Shown piece after piece: positions 18,341 to 29,200 of a stretch of 64,000 nucleotides of DNA (position 1 is the stretch's first letter; each line of letters opens with the position of its first letter). Below the pieces are notes generated by a model. It saw nothing but the letters and a program-made list of their open reading frames with translations, did no database searches and was not told where the DNA came from. The DNA is from Proteiniphilum sp. UBA5384 (GTDB taxonomy: Bacteria > Bacteroidota > Bacteroidia > Bacteroidales > Dysgonomonadaceae). Both the position numbers and the translations under genes were made by a program. Location of the stretch: positions 144,630 through 208,629 of the forward strand of contig NZ_DHOS01000067.1 in NCBI RefSeq assembly GCF_002410825.1, given 5' to 3'.

Positions 18341-19543
18341 ATGGGAAAAGTACTGATTATCGGCGCCGGTGGCGTGGGAACAGTAGTAGCCAACAAAGTG
18401 GCGCAAAACAGTGACGTGTTCACCGAAATTATGCTGGCAAGCCGTACCAGAAGTAAATGCGATACCATCGCCGAGGATGTGAAACGCCGTACGGGTGTAA
18501 CCATTCAGACGGCACAGGTGGATGCTGACAGCATACCGGAGCTGGTAAAACTATTCAATGAATATAAACCGGAATTGGTGATCAATGTAGCGTTGCCCTA
18601 TCAAGACCTGACCATCATGGATGCCTGCCTGGAATGTGGCGTGAACTACCTGGACACGGCCAATTACGAACCGAAGGACGAGGCCAAATTCGAATATAAG
18701 TGGCAATGGGCATACAAGGAAAAGTTCGAAAAAGCGGGGCTGACCGCTATCCTTGGTTGCGGGTTCGACCCCGGCGTGACAAGTATTTATACGGCTTATG
18801 CCGCCAAACACCATTTCGACGAGATGCATTATCTCGATATCGTGGATTGTAATGCGGGTGATCACGGAAAGGCTTTCGCCACTAACTTCAATCCCGAGAT
18901 CAATATCCGGGAGGTGACACAAAAAGGTAAATATTGGGAAAATGGGCAATGGATAGAAACCAAGCCGCATGAAATTCATCAGCCTCTCAACTATCCGGAA
19001 ATCGGTCCTAAAGAATCATATGTGATCTACCACGAAGAGTTGGAGTCATTAGTGAAGAACTTCCCCACCCTTAAGCGGGCCCGCTTCTGGATGACCTTCG
19101 GCCAGGAGTATCTCACTCATCTGCGGGTGATCCAAAATATCGGCATGGCACGTATCGACGAAGTGGAATACAACGGACAAAAGATCGTCCCTATCCAGTT
19201 CTTGAAAGCGGTGCTTCCCGATCCCGGTGAACTGGGAGAGAACTACACAGGAGAGACATCTATCGGATGCCGTATACGGGGTATTAAAGACGGTAAGGAG
19301 CGTACTTATTACGTCTATAACAACTGCAGCCACGAAGCAGCCTACAAGGAAACCGGCGCCCAGGGCGTGAGCTACACTACCGGTGTACCGGCTACCATCG
19401 GTGCCATGATGTTTATGCAGGGTATCTGGAAGAAACCGGGTGTATACAATGTGGAAGAGTTCAACCCCGATCCGTTCATGGAGCAACTTAACAAACAGGG
19501 ATTGCCCTGGCATGAACTATTCGATATCGATCTGGAAGTATAA
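18341..19543 (+). CDS. carboxy(nor)spermidine dehydrogenase, saccharopine dehydrogenase family
   Basis: The protein has 400 residues. An N-terminal Rossmann fold (VLIIGAGGVGTVVANKVA) binds NAD(P)H. Family blocks include NVALPYQDLTIMDACLECGV, LGCGFDPGVTSIYTAYAAKH and DCNAGDHGKAFATNFNPEIN, and these fit the carboxynorspermidine dehydrogenase branch better than lysine-pathway enzymes. It would condense a diamine with aspartate semialdehyde to make carboxyspermidine, the Bacteroidetes route to spermidine. The decarboxylase partner (nspC) is not in the window. ATG 18341 is preferred over TTG 18329. Confidence 0.85.
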   Translation: MGKVLIIGAGGVGTVVANKVAQNSDVFTEIMLASRTRSKCDTIAEDVKRRTGVTIQTAQVDADSIPELVKLFNEYKPELVINVALPYQDLTIMDACLECGVNYLDTANYEPKDEAKFEYKWQWAYKEKFEKAGLTAILGCGFDPGVTSIYTAYAAKHHFDEMHYLDIVDCNAGDHGKAFATNFNPEINIREVTQKGKYWENGQWIETKPHEIHQPLNYPEIGPKESYVIYHEELESLVKNFPTLKRARFWMTFGQEYLTHLRVIQNIGMARIDEVEYNGQKIVPIQFLKAVLPDPGELGENYTGETSIGCRIRGIKDGKERTYYVYNNCSHEAAYKETGAQGVSYTTGVPATIGAMMFMQGIWKKPGVYNVEEFNPDPFMEQLNKQGLPWHELFDIDLEV

Positions 19544-19582
19544 ATTTTCCTTTAATTTCTCCCATATTATCCCGAAATCCCC

Positions 19583-19590
19583 TATTTTTG
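19583..19590 (+). promoter_or_regulatory. -7 box of the pyrB-pyrI(-metA) transcript
   Basis: TATTTTTG matches TAnnTTTG, 33 bp before the pyrB start. No pyrimidine-responsive leader or attenuator is visible in the short gap. Confidence 0.5.
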
Positions 19591-19623
19591 CCAAAAAGAA
19601 CCCGCCCGTATAAATTCTAAAAA

Positions 19624-20538
19624 ATGGGAATCAAAAGTTTAGTCAATATCGACGATTACGACAAGGATGATATCTATCGTATCATTAAAAGTGCGTCACT
19701 GTTCAAGCAGAATCCCAACCGTAATCTGTTACAAGGGAAAGTGTGTGCCACACTTTTCTTTGAGCCGTCTACCCGCACCCGGCTTAGTTTCGAAACTGCA
19801 GTCAATCGGTTGCGCGGACGTATTATCGGTTTTTCCGATGCAGCCACCAGTAGTTCCACTAAGGGAGAGTCACTCAAGGACACCATTATGATGGTAAGCA
19901 ATTATGCCGACCTTATCATCATGCGTCACCACCTGGAAGGATCGGCCCGTTATGCCTCCGAGATATCACCCATACCGGTCATCAATGCCGGTGACGGGTC
20001 TAACCAGCATCCTACCCAGACAATGCTCGACCTGTTCACCATCTACGAAACGCAAGGAACACTCGAAGATCTCACCATCACCATTGTGGGTGATCTGAAA
20101 TATGGACGTGCTGTGCATTCGCTTATACAGGGACTTTCGCACTTCAGGCCTAGGTTCAATTTTGTGGCTCCTGAAGAATTACATATCCCCGACAAGTATA
20201 AAACATTCTGTGAGAACCACCAGATTCCCTACAAGGAATTTACTGAATTCTCCCCCGAAGCAATTAATAGCGCCGACATCCTATACATGACCCGGGTACA
20301 GAAAGAACGCTTTACCGACCTTATGGAATACGAAAAAGTAAAGAATATATATATCCTGCATAACCGCATGCTGGACGATTCAAAAGAGAACCTGAAAGTA
20401 CTGCACCCGCTCCCCCGCGTGAAAGAGATTAACCAGGACGTGGATGCCAATCCAAAGGCTTATTATTTTCAACAGGCAAAGAACGGTATGTATACACGCC
20501 AGGCTATTATCTGTGATTTAATGAAAATAGGAGGTTAA
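19624..20538 (+). CDS. pyrB: aspartate carbamoyltransferase catalytic subunit
   Basis: The 304-residue protein is the committed enzyme of pyrimidine synthesis, joining carbamoyl phosphate and aspartate. The carbamoyl-phosphate loop is [13 protein letters not shown] (residues 46-58), with [11 protein letters not shown] as the mobile loop, then [10 protein letters not shown] and [15 protein letters not shown]. The C-terminal aspartate domain has [10 protein letters not shown]. The regulatory subunit gene follows 42 bp later, so the holoenzyme should be the allosteric PyrB-PyrI type. Confidence 0.97.
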   Translation: MGIKSLVNIDDYDKDDIYRIIKSASLFKQNPNRNLLQGKVCATLFFEPSTRTRLSFETAVNRLRGRIIGFSDAATSSSTKGESLKDTIMMVSNYADLIIMRHHLEGSARYASEISPIPVINAGDGSNQHPTQTMLDLFTIYETQGTLEDLTITIVGDLKYGRAVHSLIQGLSHFRPRFNFVAPEELHIPDKYKTFCENHQIPYKEFTEFSPEAINSADILYMTRVQKERFTDLMEYEKVKNIYILHNRMLDDSKENLKVLHPLPRVKEINQDVDANPKAYYFQQAKNGMYTRQAIICDLMKIGG

Positions 20539-20580
20539 GAGATAAAGTAATTAGGTGTAATTGGTAATTTAAAGAATTCT

Positions 20581-21033
20581 ATGGGAAAAGAACTACAGGT
20601 TGCAGCATTGGAAAATGGTACGGCCATTGACCATATACCCGTCGATGCCGTTTTTAAAGTGGTTTCATTGCTTCAATTGCAAAAGCTGCAAAACCGGATA
20701 ACAATAGGTAATAATTTGAAGAGCAGCAAAATGGGATCCAAAGGGATTATCAAAGTATCGGATAAATTCTTTCGTGAAGATGAACTTAACCGCATTGCTT
20801 TGGTTGCACCCAATGTGAACTTGAATATCATCCGTAATTTTGAGGTGGTAGAGAAGAAAAAGGTAATCCTGCCCGACGAGATCATCGAGATCATGAAGTG
20901 TAACAATCCTAAATGTATCACTAACAATGAGCCGATGAAAACCCGGTTCCATGTGACCGATAAAGAGAATGTAGAACTTCAGTGCCACTATTGTGAAGTG
21001 AAGGTCAAAAAAGAAGATATTGTGCTTCAATAG
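20581..21033 (+). CDS. pyrI: aspartate carbamoyltransferase regulatory subunit
   Basis: The 150-residue protein has an N-terminal allosteric domain ([19 protein letters not shown]) that binds nucleotides. The C-terminal zinc domain has four cysteines, in CNNPKCI and LQCHYCE, and contacts PyrB. The length is normal for PyrI. The gap to metA is only 27 bp, so metA may share the transcript. Confidence 0.96.
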   Translation: MGKELQVAALENGTAIDHIPVDAVFKVVSLLQLQKLQNRITIGNNLKSSKMGSKGIIKVSDKFFREDELNRIALVAPNVNLNIIRNFEVVEKKKVILPDEIIEIMKCNNPKCITNNEPMKTRFHVTDKENVELQCHYCEVKVKKEDIVLQ

Positions 21034-21060
21034 TTATTCAAATTTACTTTGTAAATAGTT

Positions 21061-21996
21061 ATGCCCGTCAATTTACCCGATAAATTACCCGCGATTGAGA
21101 TATTAAAAAAGGAGCATATTTTTGTGATGGACGACCTGCGCGCATCCACACAAGATATCCGCCCATTAAGAATACTGATACTCAACCTCATGCCGGTAAA
21201 AGTCACCACCGAAACCGACCTGATACGCCTTCTTTCGAACTCCCCCCTTCAGGTTGAAATTGAATTTCTAGGATTATCTACACATACACCCAAAAATACT
21301 CCCATAGAACATCTCATGTCGTTTTACACTAAATTCTCAAAAATAAAGAACACCTATTATGACGGCATGATTATCACCGGCGCGCCGGTAGAAACACTGG
21401 CTTTTGAAGAAGTCAGGTACTGGAAAGAGTTTACACAGATTCTGGACTGGGCACGGACACATGTTACCTCTACCTTTTATATCTGCTGGGGCGCACAAGC
21501 TGCATTGTATCATTTTTACGGCGTTAACAAGCACCCACTGGCGAAAAAACTCTTCGGCGTTTTTAGACACAGGATCAACGATCCGTCATTCCCGCTGTTC
21601 CGGGGATTCGACGATGAATTTTACGCACCTCACAGTAGGCATACCACTCTCCTTGCCGATGAAATCGAGCAGTATCCCGAATTGACTATCCATTCAGAGT
21701 CGGATGAAGCAGGTGTGTATATTGTCTCTTCACGTGGCGGAAGGGAGTTTTACGTAACCGGCCATTCTGAATATTCACCTCTCACCCTGCATAAGGAATA
21801 TATGCGCGATAAAGAGAAGGGGATGGAGTCAGTAGCTTTACCCCTAAACTATTACAGGAATAACGATCCGGAGCAACCACCACTGGTACAATGGCGTTCC
21901 CATGCCAACTTGCTATATATAAACTGGTTGAATTATTTCGTTTATCAGTCTACTCCTTTCAATATCGAAGAAATTGCCCGGTTGCAAGAGCTATAA
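21061..21996 (+). CDS. metAA: homoserine O-acetyltransferase (MetA fold)
   Basis: The 311-residue protein is a MetA-family acyltransferase, the first step from homoserine to methionine. C142 in YICWGAQAALYH is the acyl-enzyme nucleophile; the His and Glu of the triad fit in GHSEYSPLTLHKEY. Residue 111 is Glu (ITGAPVETLAFEEV). Work on MetA showed that Glu-111 favours acetyl-CoA and Gly-111 succinyl-CoA, so this is predicted to be an acetyltransferase despite its usual succinyltransferase label. It follows pyrI closely. Confidence 0.92.
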   Translation: MPVNLPDKLPAIEILKKEHIFVMDDLRASTQDIRPLRILILNLMPVKVTTETDLIRLLSNSPLQVEIEFLGLSTHTPKNTPIEHLMSFYTKFSKIKNTYYDGMIITGAPVETLAFEEVRYWKEFTQILDWARTHVTSTFYICWGAQAALYHFYGVNKHPLAKKLFGVFRHRINDPSFPLFRGFDDEFYAPHSRHTTLLADEIEQYPELTIHSESDEAGVYIVSSRGGREFYVTGHSEYSPLTLHKEYMRDKEKGMESVALPLNYYRNNDPEQPPLVQWRSHANLLYINWLNYFVYQSTPFNIEEIARLQEL

Positions 21997-22051
21997 ACAA
22001 AGATTTTCTTGCGCCACTATTAGATTTATCGGCACTACAATCATGAAGTTC

Positions 22052-23257
22052 TCAGTTCTTAATTGTCAATTGTCCCGCGAACTTCAAGCAGACCGGTTTA
22101 TCGAGATAAATATCCTGATGGGTATCGGTTAACAATCCCGTTTCGGAATCAATACGAAAGACCTGTATCATATTGTCATCCCTTCCTGCCACCAAAAGGA
22201 ACTTTCCATTAGGAGTAATGATAAAATTACGTGGATGCTCAGCCGTCAATTGATATCCGGCTTTGGTGAGTGTCCCTTCGCTTGGATCAATGGCAAAGAT
22301 GGCAATTCCATCTGCCTGTAATCGGTTTGATGCATAGAGGAAACGCCCGTCGGGTGAAACATGGATATCGGCACTCCCTCCTGCTCCCGTCGTATCGGCT
22401 GCAATAACCTGTTTTTGAATTAACTCGCCAAAAGAATAATCATATACAATCACTTCCCCTGACAATTCACCCAACAAATAGAGAAACCTCCCTCCGTCAG
22501 GATGAAAATCGAAATGACGCGGTCCTGTGCCTGCCGGCACACCAAACTCTTTCAAGCTATTCTCCAACAGTCCCGGCTGCCCTTCAAAAGGAGTATCGTT
22601 CACAATGAACCTGTAAAGCTTATCACTCCCCAAATCGGAAGCAAAAAGGTATTGTCCGTCCGGTGAATACCTTACACTGTGCAAGTGTGGCTTTTCCTGA
22701 CGAATCGAGTCAGGTCCCGATCCTTTAAAATGCATTATCGATACTGTAGAAGCAAACATACCATTCTCCTTCACCTGAAATGAGGTAATAGTACCCCCTC
22801 CATAATTCGCCGTATGTACATTTTTACCTTTACCATCTATAGTAATATAACATGGAGAGCTACTGTTCACAGGGACAGAATTGAGCAATTCTATCTTTCC
22901 GGTCCGCTTATCGAAAGAAAAAGCATGCACGGTACTGTTAGGTTCGTTCCTTTCAGTCACGGCATAAATATATTTTTCATCAGGGCTGAGGGTCAGATAC
23001 GACGGGTTGTCCACCTCCACCATACTAATGGAATCGGAACTACCGGTATCGGTATTAAAACGATACAGGTAAATCCCTTTACTTCCCTCTGCGGAAGTAT
23101 AGGTACCCGCCAATAAGAACAGGTCTCCACCTGTTGTCTCCATTGCAGACCGACCTTCTTCTACAGCATTCTTATCGTTTCTTTTTCCGGAGTGGTTCCC
23201 CATACATGAAACCAGTAAAACAGCTGCCATACTCGCTATAATTATTTTTCTCATCAT
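22052..23257 (-). CDS. lactonase-family beta-propeller lipoprotein (6-phosphogluconolactonase-like)
   Basis: The start at 23257 (or the adjacent ATG at 23254) gives a lipoprotein signal with lipobox LLVSC, so the mature protein should be membrane-anchored. An upstream in-frame start at 23284 is unlikely. The body, about 360 residues, is a seven-bladed propeller of the YbhE/Pgl family: LTLSPDEKYIYAVTE, HSVRYSPDGQYLFASDLG, GPRHFDFHPDGGRFLY and IHVSPDGRFLYASNR. Cytosolic relatives hydrolyse 6-phosphogluconolactone; export here suggests another lactone substrate or a binding role. Confidence 0.85.
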   Translation of the reverse strand: MMRKIIIASMAAVLLVSCMGNHSGKRNDKNAVEEGRSAMETTGGDLFLLAGTYTSAEGSKGIYLYRFNTDTGSSDSISMVEVDNPSYLTLSPDEKYIYAVTERNEPNSTVHAFSFDKRTGKIELLNSVPVNSSSPCYITIDGKGKNVHTANYGGGTITSFQVKENGMFASTVSIMHFKGSGPDSIRQEKPHLHSVRYSPDGQYLFASDLGSDKLYRFIVNDTPFEGQPGLLENSLKEFGVPAGTGPRHFDFHPDGGRFLYLLGELSGEVIVYDYSFGELIQKQVIAADTTGAGGSADIHVSPDGRFLYASNRLQADGIAIFAIDPSEGTLTKAGYQLTAEHPRNFIITPNGKFLLVAGRDDNMIQVFRIDSETGLLTDTHQDIYLDKPVCLKFAGQLTIKN

Positions 23258-23381
23258 CCTTATCTCATTATTTTTATCGTACAAAACACATTATAGTCGA
23301 AAGTATTATGATCTCCCGTACTACACACATTCCACGAAAGTAAGTTATTTTTCCGAAACAAATTTCCTTTTTCAGAAAAAA

Positions 23382-23413
23382 TTTGCGAATATGGCATGGA
23401 CTCCGTATTTTTG
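23382..23413 (+). promoter_or_regulatory. Bacteroidetes promoter (-33 TTTG, -7 TATTTTTG) of DUF5606-cdsA
   Basis: TTTG at 23382-23385 and TATTTTTG at 23406-23413 are separated by 20 bp, a near-ideal match to the Bacteroidetes primary sigma consensus. The first start codon is 43 bp downstream. Confidence 0.65.
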
Positions 23414-23455
23414 CACCGTCAAAATTAAACCCGATTGTAAAACAAGAAATTAATT

Positions 23456-23893
23456 ATGTTGTCCGAAATATTATCTATCACCGGCCGTCCCGGCTTGTAC
23501 AGACTTATCTCCACAAATAAGAATATGAATATCGTAGAATTGCTCGGCGATGGAAAACGAGTACCGGTATATGCACAGGAAAAAGTGGTAGCCTTAAGCG
23601 ATGTATCCATTTATACGCAGTCGGGAGACACTCCATTGCGAGAAGTATTAAAAACAATAAAAGAAAAGGAAGGCGGCAAACAAGTTTCCCTGGGAAGTAA
23701 ACCTTCCGGAAAAGAACTATTCACCTTTCTGGGAGAAATATTGCCCGATTACAGTAAAGAGAGTGTGTATGCCGGCGACATAAAAAAAATAATCTCCTGG
23801 TATAATATTCTGATAGAGCACGATATCGACTTAGAGGCTGAAAAATCCGGGGAAAATGCTACGGATGAACCTGAGGCAAAAGAAAAAGGATGA
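23456..23893 (+). CDS. DUF5606 family protein
   Basis: The 145-residue soluble protein is a Bacteroidetes-specific conserved hypothetical. It starts LSEILSITGRPGLYRLIS, with a small beta-rich N-terminal half and a helical region (GKELFTFLGEILPDYSKE). The C-terminus is acidic. The stop codon overlaps the cdsA start (ATGA at 23890-23893), implying translational coupling and possibly a link to phospholipid synthesis. Function is unknown. Confidence 0.8.
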   Translation: MLSEILSITGRPGLYRLISTNKNMNIVELLGDGKRVPVYAQEKVVALSDVSIYTQSGDTPLREVLKTIKEKEGGKQVSLGSKPSGKELFTFLGEILPDYSKESVYAGDIKKIISWYNILIEHDIDLEAEKSGENATDEPEAKEKG

Positions 23894-24732
23894 ACATAAA
23901 AGATATTCTTACCCGTGCAGGAGCCGGCACCATTTATATCCTGGTCATTCTTTTAGGAATACTGGGGGGACGGTATTCATTTCTTGCCGTTTTTGGTACT
24001 ATCCTTGTTTTTGGTCTGTTTGAATTTTACCGGATGGTAGAAAAAGATACTTCACATGCCATCAGTAAAATATTTAATATCCTGCTTGGGGTTATTATCT
24101 TCTTATCGGTTTTCCTTCATTTGGAAGGAATTTTTACTTCTCTAATGCCGATATTCATTCTTCTATACCTGCTGATACTGATTGCATCGGCCATCTTTAT
24201 CCGACGGGATGATATTTTCCATGGTATTATCTACTCAGTTTTCGGGCAGGTTTACATTACCATGCCGTTGAGCCTGCTCATGCTTATCTCCTATTCACTT
24301 CCGGCCGATATTGCCGGTTCCGGATATGATTCGGTTCTGGTGTTGGCACTGTTCATTTTCCTATGGGTCAATGATACAGCCGCCTATTTTATAGGTTCCC
24401 TGATAGGAAAGCACAAATTAATAGTACATATCTCTCCGAAGAAATCTGTAGAGGGATTTATTGCGGGCATCTTTTTCACCATACTTGCGTCTTTGATATT
24501 CGCCCATGTGTATACGGGTTTTTCCGTCACCTTCTGGATAGGATTTGCGGTGATAGTATCGCTATCCGGTACCGTGGGAGATCTGTTTGAATCGCTTATC
24601 AAGCGGACCTACAACGTGAAAGATGCAGGAGATCTTATTCCCGGGCATGGAGGCATACTTGACCGGATCGATAGCCTATTGATAGCCATCCCGGCCGTCT
24701 TCCTTTATCTGATTATCTTCTTCTCTCTTTAA
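23890..24732 (+). CDS. cdsA: phosphatidate cytidylyltransferase
   Basis: The 280-residue membrane protein with about eight hydrophobic segments makes CDP-diacylglycerol from phosphatidate and CTP. The C-terminal signature SLSGTVGDLFESLIKR with NVKDAGDLIPGHGGILDRID is intact, including the metal-binding aspartates. It overlaps the DUF5606 gene by 4 bp and shares its promoter. Confidence 0.95.
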   Translation: MNIKDILTRAGAGTIYILVILLGILGGRYSFLAVFGTILVFGLFEFYRMVEKDTSHAISKIFNILLGVIIFLSVFLHLEGIFTSLMPIFILLYLLILIASAIFIRRDDIFHGIIYSVFGQVYITMPLSLLMLISYSLPADIAGSGYDSVLVLALFIFLWVNDTAAYFIGSLIGKHKLIVHISPKKSVEGFIAGIFFTILASLIFAHVYTGFSVTFWIGFAVIVSLSGTVGDLFESLIKRTYNVKDAGDLIPGHGGILDRIDSLLIAIPAVFLYLIIFFSL

Positions 24733-24839
24733 AAACACTCTCCAGTGAGAACAAAAACTCTCTTAAAAACGTTTGAAAGATAGACGCAGATTAGTATGCG
24801 CACTTATAGAATATTTAAATCTTTTAAACAAGCACCACT

Positions 24840-25058
24840 ATGGACAAGAAAAAGATTGGAATAAATGCAGGTATTATCTGGAACCTGCTGAATGATTATC
24901 AAAAGTGGAGCATCACGAAGCTTTGTAAAGCCTCCGGATTATCGGAGAAAGAGGTTTACACTGCCATTGGCTGGTTGGCCCGCGAAAATAAGATCGAATT
25001 CGATCAACCAACCGACGGCAGTGAACAATTCTATCTGGTAGTGGAATATTATTTCTAA
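24840..25058 (+). CDS. small winged-helix protein (DUF2582/PF10771-like)
   Basis: The 72-residue protein matches the winged helix-turn-helix family common in Bacteroidetes: GINAGIIWNLLNDYQKWSI, then KLCKASGLSEKEVYTAIGWL as the recognition helix-turn-helix. The C-terminal wing ends YLVVEYYF. It is probably a DNA-binding protein, but no regulated gene is known. It converges on galE with a 1-bp gap and no room for a terminator between them. Confidence 0.75.
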   Translation: MDKKKIGINAGIIWNLLNDYQKWSITKLCKASGLSEKEVYTAIGWLARENKIEFDQPTDGSEQFYLVVEYYF

Positions 25059-25059
25059 A

Positions 25060-26091
25060 CTATTTCACCACTTTTTCGCATAGATGCTGTTGCCATTTCC
25101 AGGCAGAAGCCATGGTATCTTCAATAGTTTCTATCGCTTTCCAACCTAACACGTTATTGGCTTTATCGGGTTGAGCCCAGATCTGCTCGATGTCACCTTT
25201 TCTGCGTCCTACAATTTTGTAATTTAACGGCTTTCCAGACACTTTTTCGAATACCTTAATCAACTCCAGCACAGACAAGCCGGTTCCGGTTCCCAGATTA
25301 AAGATTTCCACTTTATCGTCCGACTTATTCTCCAGCATCCGTTCAACGGCAATCACATGGGCTTTCGCCAGATCCACCACATTGATAAAATCGCGGATAC
25401 AGGAACCATCGGGCGTATTATAATCATCTCCAAAGACACTCAGCTGTTGACGGATACCGATACCTGTCTGGGTGATATAAGGCACTAAGTTCTGCGGTAC
25501 ACCCAAAGGCAATTCGCCAATTTCTGCCGACGGATGAGCGCCGATAGGATTAAAATAACGGAGGATAATGCTTTTAATGGGAGCACCTGAATGAATAAAA
25601 TCGCGAATAATCTCTTCATTGACCTGTTTGGTATTGCCATAGGGTGATGTTGCCGGTTTAACAGGAGCGTCCTCATTGATAGGATTCTGGTCGGGTTCTC
25701 CGTAAACTGTACATGAAGAAGAAAACACAATTCCTTTCACACCATATTGAGGCATCAGCTCCAGTAAATTGATCAACGATACCAGATTATTGCGATAGTA
25801 CATCAATGGTTTCTCTACCGACTCACCCACTGCCTTACTGGCAGCGAAATGAATAATACCGTCAAATGAATACTTCTTAAACAATGCTTTCATCGCTGCA
25901 AAATCGGTACAATCCAACTTATCGAAAACCGGACGTTTACCGGTTATACGGGTAATGCCCTCCAACACGTCCGCATTGGAATTGGACAGATTATCAACAA
26001 TTACTACATCATACCCCGCCTGTTGCAATTCAACTACGGTATGTGAACCGATATATCCGGTTCCTCCTGTTACAAGAATTTTTTTAGCCAT
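25060..26091 (-). CDS. galE: UDP-glucose 4-epimerase
   Basis: The 343-residue short-chain dehydrogenase-fold enzyme interconverts UDP-glucose and UDP-galactose. NAD binding is at VTGGTGYIGSHTVVEL; catalytic Ser/Tyr/Lys are in FSSSCTVYGEP and SPYGNTKQVNEE. The GalE-specific FNLGTGTGLSVLEL and GRRKGDIEQIWA follow. It stands alone on the minus strand, upstream of the winged-helix gene end. Confidence 0.96.
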   Translation of the reverse strand: MAKKILVTGGTGYIGSHTVVELQQAGYDVVIVDNLSNSNADVLEGITRITGKRPVFDKLDCTDFAAMKALFKKYSFDGIIHFAASKAVGESVEKPLMYYRNNLVSLINLLELMPQYGVKGIVFSSSCTVYGEPDQNPINEDAPVKPATSPYGNTKQVNEEIIRDFIHSGAPIKSIILRYFNPIGAHPSAEIGELPLGVPQNLVPYITQTGIGIRQQLSVFGDDYNTPDGSCIRDFINVVDLAKAHVIAVERMLENKSDDKVEIFNLGTGTGLSVLELIKVFEKVSGKPLNYKIVGRRKGDIEQIWAQPDKANNVLGWKAIETIEDTMASAWKWQQHLCEKVVK

Positions 26092-26167
26092 AGACTTTAT
26101 TTAATTACTAATTTCAATTATCAATTTAATCTGACCGGCAGATAATGATACGATTAAATACTTAGCC

Positions 26168-26202
26168 CCCTCTTTTCATTTTTCACTTTTCACTTTTTAA
26201 AA
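26168..26202. repeat. low-complexity CACTTTTCATTTTTCAC intergenic repeat
   Basis: TTTTCATTTTTCACTTTTCA and further copies lie next to the stop of the S41 protease gene. In reverse complement this is the GTGAAAAGTGAAAAATG family seen at 3868-3905, again directly beside a stop codon. Confidence 0.55.
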
Positions 26203-29200
26203 GTTCCTCCACGGCGCGCTTTAGTTGCAAATCATCCTCACTGAGCAATGATTCCGCGGTATTATATATCTCTATATCGGGTTCTAATTGATTATTTTCC
26301 ATCACACTACCTCTCATATCTACCACGGTTACCTGGGGAATACCGAACACTAGCGAGGGATCGATCTGTGTCTCCCACCATACAGCAGTCATTGTCCCCG
26401 GTACCGGAGCACCCACCAGCTTGCCAATGCCCAATTCTTTATAGACCCAGGGGAAGCCGTGTGCATTGGAATAATTACTCTCTCCCATCAATACGATAGA
26501 AGGTTTATTCCATTTATTGAAAGGATCGCTACCAATATATTCACCCCGCGGCATAAACCGTTGATATTCTTTTCCACTCAAAAGGGTAGCCAGGTCGTCA
26601 TGCAACCAACCTCCACCATTAAAACGGGTATCCACCACCACAGCCTCCTTATTCCTGTATTTTCCGAGCAGGTTCTGATAAACATCCCTGAAGCTGCTAC
26701 TATTCATTCCCCGGATATGTACATAGCCAATACGACCGCCGGAATACTTCTCAGTCAGTTCCTCCCTTTGTTCTACCCAGCGGTTGTATAGTAACTCATT
26801 TTCCTCTGCGGAAGTAATAGGTTTTACAATTTCTTCAAAACGGGCTCCTTCACCGGGTACATAGGCAGTGATTATCACATGCTTTCCGGCTTTACCATTG
26901 AGTAGGTGCCACCAAGTTTTTCCGGCTTCTATTTTTTCACCGTCAATTTTCTCCACAATCACTCCCGGTTTGAGTTTTGAATCTGCTTTAATCAACGGGC
27001 TCCCTTTCATAATCTCTTTAATTTTCTGTCCGTCTCCTTGATGAGTATCATCCCAGAACACACCCAATGTAGCCGTCTGCCAACTACTCCGGGGAGCCGA
27101 GTAGCGGGCTCCGGTATGTGATGCGTTCAATTCACCCAGCATTTCCGACAACATCTCTGCAAAATCGAAATTATTATCGATATGAGGAAGGAACCGGCGG
27201 TATGAATCTCCATACATCTTCCAGTCCACACCGTGTAACTCCTTATCGTAAAATTTATCTTTCACCTGCTTCCATGCATGATCAAAAATATAACTCCTTT
27301 CCGCGGCACCCCGATAGTTAAAGGGAGCCGAAAATGATACATCAGTCACCTTCCCTTCTTCTATCTTCTTGATCTTACCCTGTGATACAAGGTAAAGTTT
27401 CTTTTCCTCCTTATCCGGAAGCAACAATCCAGATCCAACATCTTTAGCTAATAGCTTGGTAGTATTTTCAAGAAAATTCTGCTCCCACAGGTCCACACCT
27501 TTTTCAAAACTGGCCAGATAATAGAGCTTGGAGCCTTCTTTATTGAGATAAGCGTCCGATAAACTGGAAGAATGACGCGTGAGACGTATTATCCTGTGGC
27601 GACGATTGTCAAGATCAAAAGTAAGCGGCTCCACCGTTTTTATAGAGTCCTTCCCTACATTTGATTCATCTTTTGATTTCTTGTCTTCCTTTTTTCCTTT
27701 GGATCCAGACTTCTTACCGTTATCCTTCGCCTCTTTTTCCATCTCTTGCTTCAGGGCACGTTCTTCTTTGTCCATCCGAAATTCATCATAAGCATCTGGA
27801 GTGAGGAACATCAGGTAAGCATCACGATGTGCACCCCAACTGCCATGGCTACGATATCCGGCACGGTCGGAAAAAAATAATATCGCCTTCCCTCCCAGCA
27901 TCCATTTGGCGCGTACATCGTTATAACCGCTCTGGGTAAGATTTGTCACCTCTCCGCTGCCATCTGCATTTATTAGCGCCACATCCTTATTATTCCATCC
28001 TCCGGTATCGATATAATCCGAGAGTATCCATTTACTGTCGGGCGACCATTGGAACCACTGGTCTCCATCGCTATATGAATAATTATACCTGGCGTCCATC
28101 ACTTTCCTCGATTTTTTGCTCTTCAGATTAAGTACATAAATAGCAGACCGTCCTTCCAGATAGGCAATCTCTTTACCGTCAGGAGAAAACTGCGGCTGAA
28201 AGGAAGGGGCATCGGTATGAGTCAACTTTGTTTCTTTCAACTCGCGAGCATAACAAAAGTACTTGTCCTCCTTCCGCACCAGTTCGGTACGATAAATATT
28301 CCAAGTATTATTGCGTTCAGAGGAATAGATCAACGAACGCCCATCCGGACTGAAATCCACATCACGCTCCTGCTCCGCCGTATCAGTAATACGTTTTGTT
28401 GTGTTGAATTCAATAGAAGTGACAAACACATCTCCACGGGCAATAAAAGCGATTTCTTTTCCATTTGGCGAAACGGCAATACTTCTTGCACCTGAAGTAA
28501 GAGTCTGTGGCATTTCCTCCCTTTCAAAATTATCGGAAACGATTTGTACATTTATCTTACGCGGCACTTCTCCATCCTTCATATAGTATAACTCGCCATC
28601 AAAGGAAAAGCAGAGATTGTCATTATTGTCAGCCGAAAGAAAACGTATGGGATGATCTTTGAAATGAGTTAGTTGTACCGGATCACCACCATCAATACCG
28701 GCACTATATATATTAAATGTGCCGTCCTGCTCACTCAGATAATAAAAGCTTTTCCCATCAGACGACCATACTCCGTTCCGGTTTTCACCTTTAAAACCGG
28801 TCAGTTTTCGATGTGTTTTCCGCTCACTATCAAATAACCATACGTCTCTGGTAATGGAGGATGTATGATGCTTTCTCCACATATCCTCATACCCCTTCCT
28901 GTCGGTATAGAGCCAGAGATGCCCGTACCGTGCGATCTCTTCCATATGAGTGGGAGAAATCATCCGTGGGCGATCCCCTTTTAGTGTCACAGCATAAATC
29001 TGGGTGAACAAACTTATTGGAAATTGCTGGCTTTCCTGCGCCGGCTGTATATAGGCGCTGAAAAGCAGGGTACTGTCATTCAGGAATCCTTCAGGATATT
29101 CATTGGCAGAATGGGAAGTCACCCGTTTAATATGACCCGTTTCTAATGTAACCACATATACATCGAAGTTAGATTCCCGGTTAGAAGCAAAAGCGAGTTG

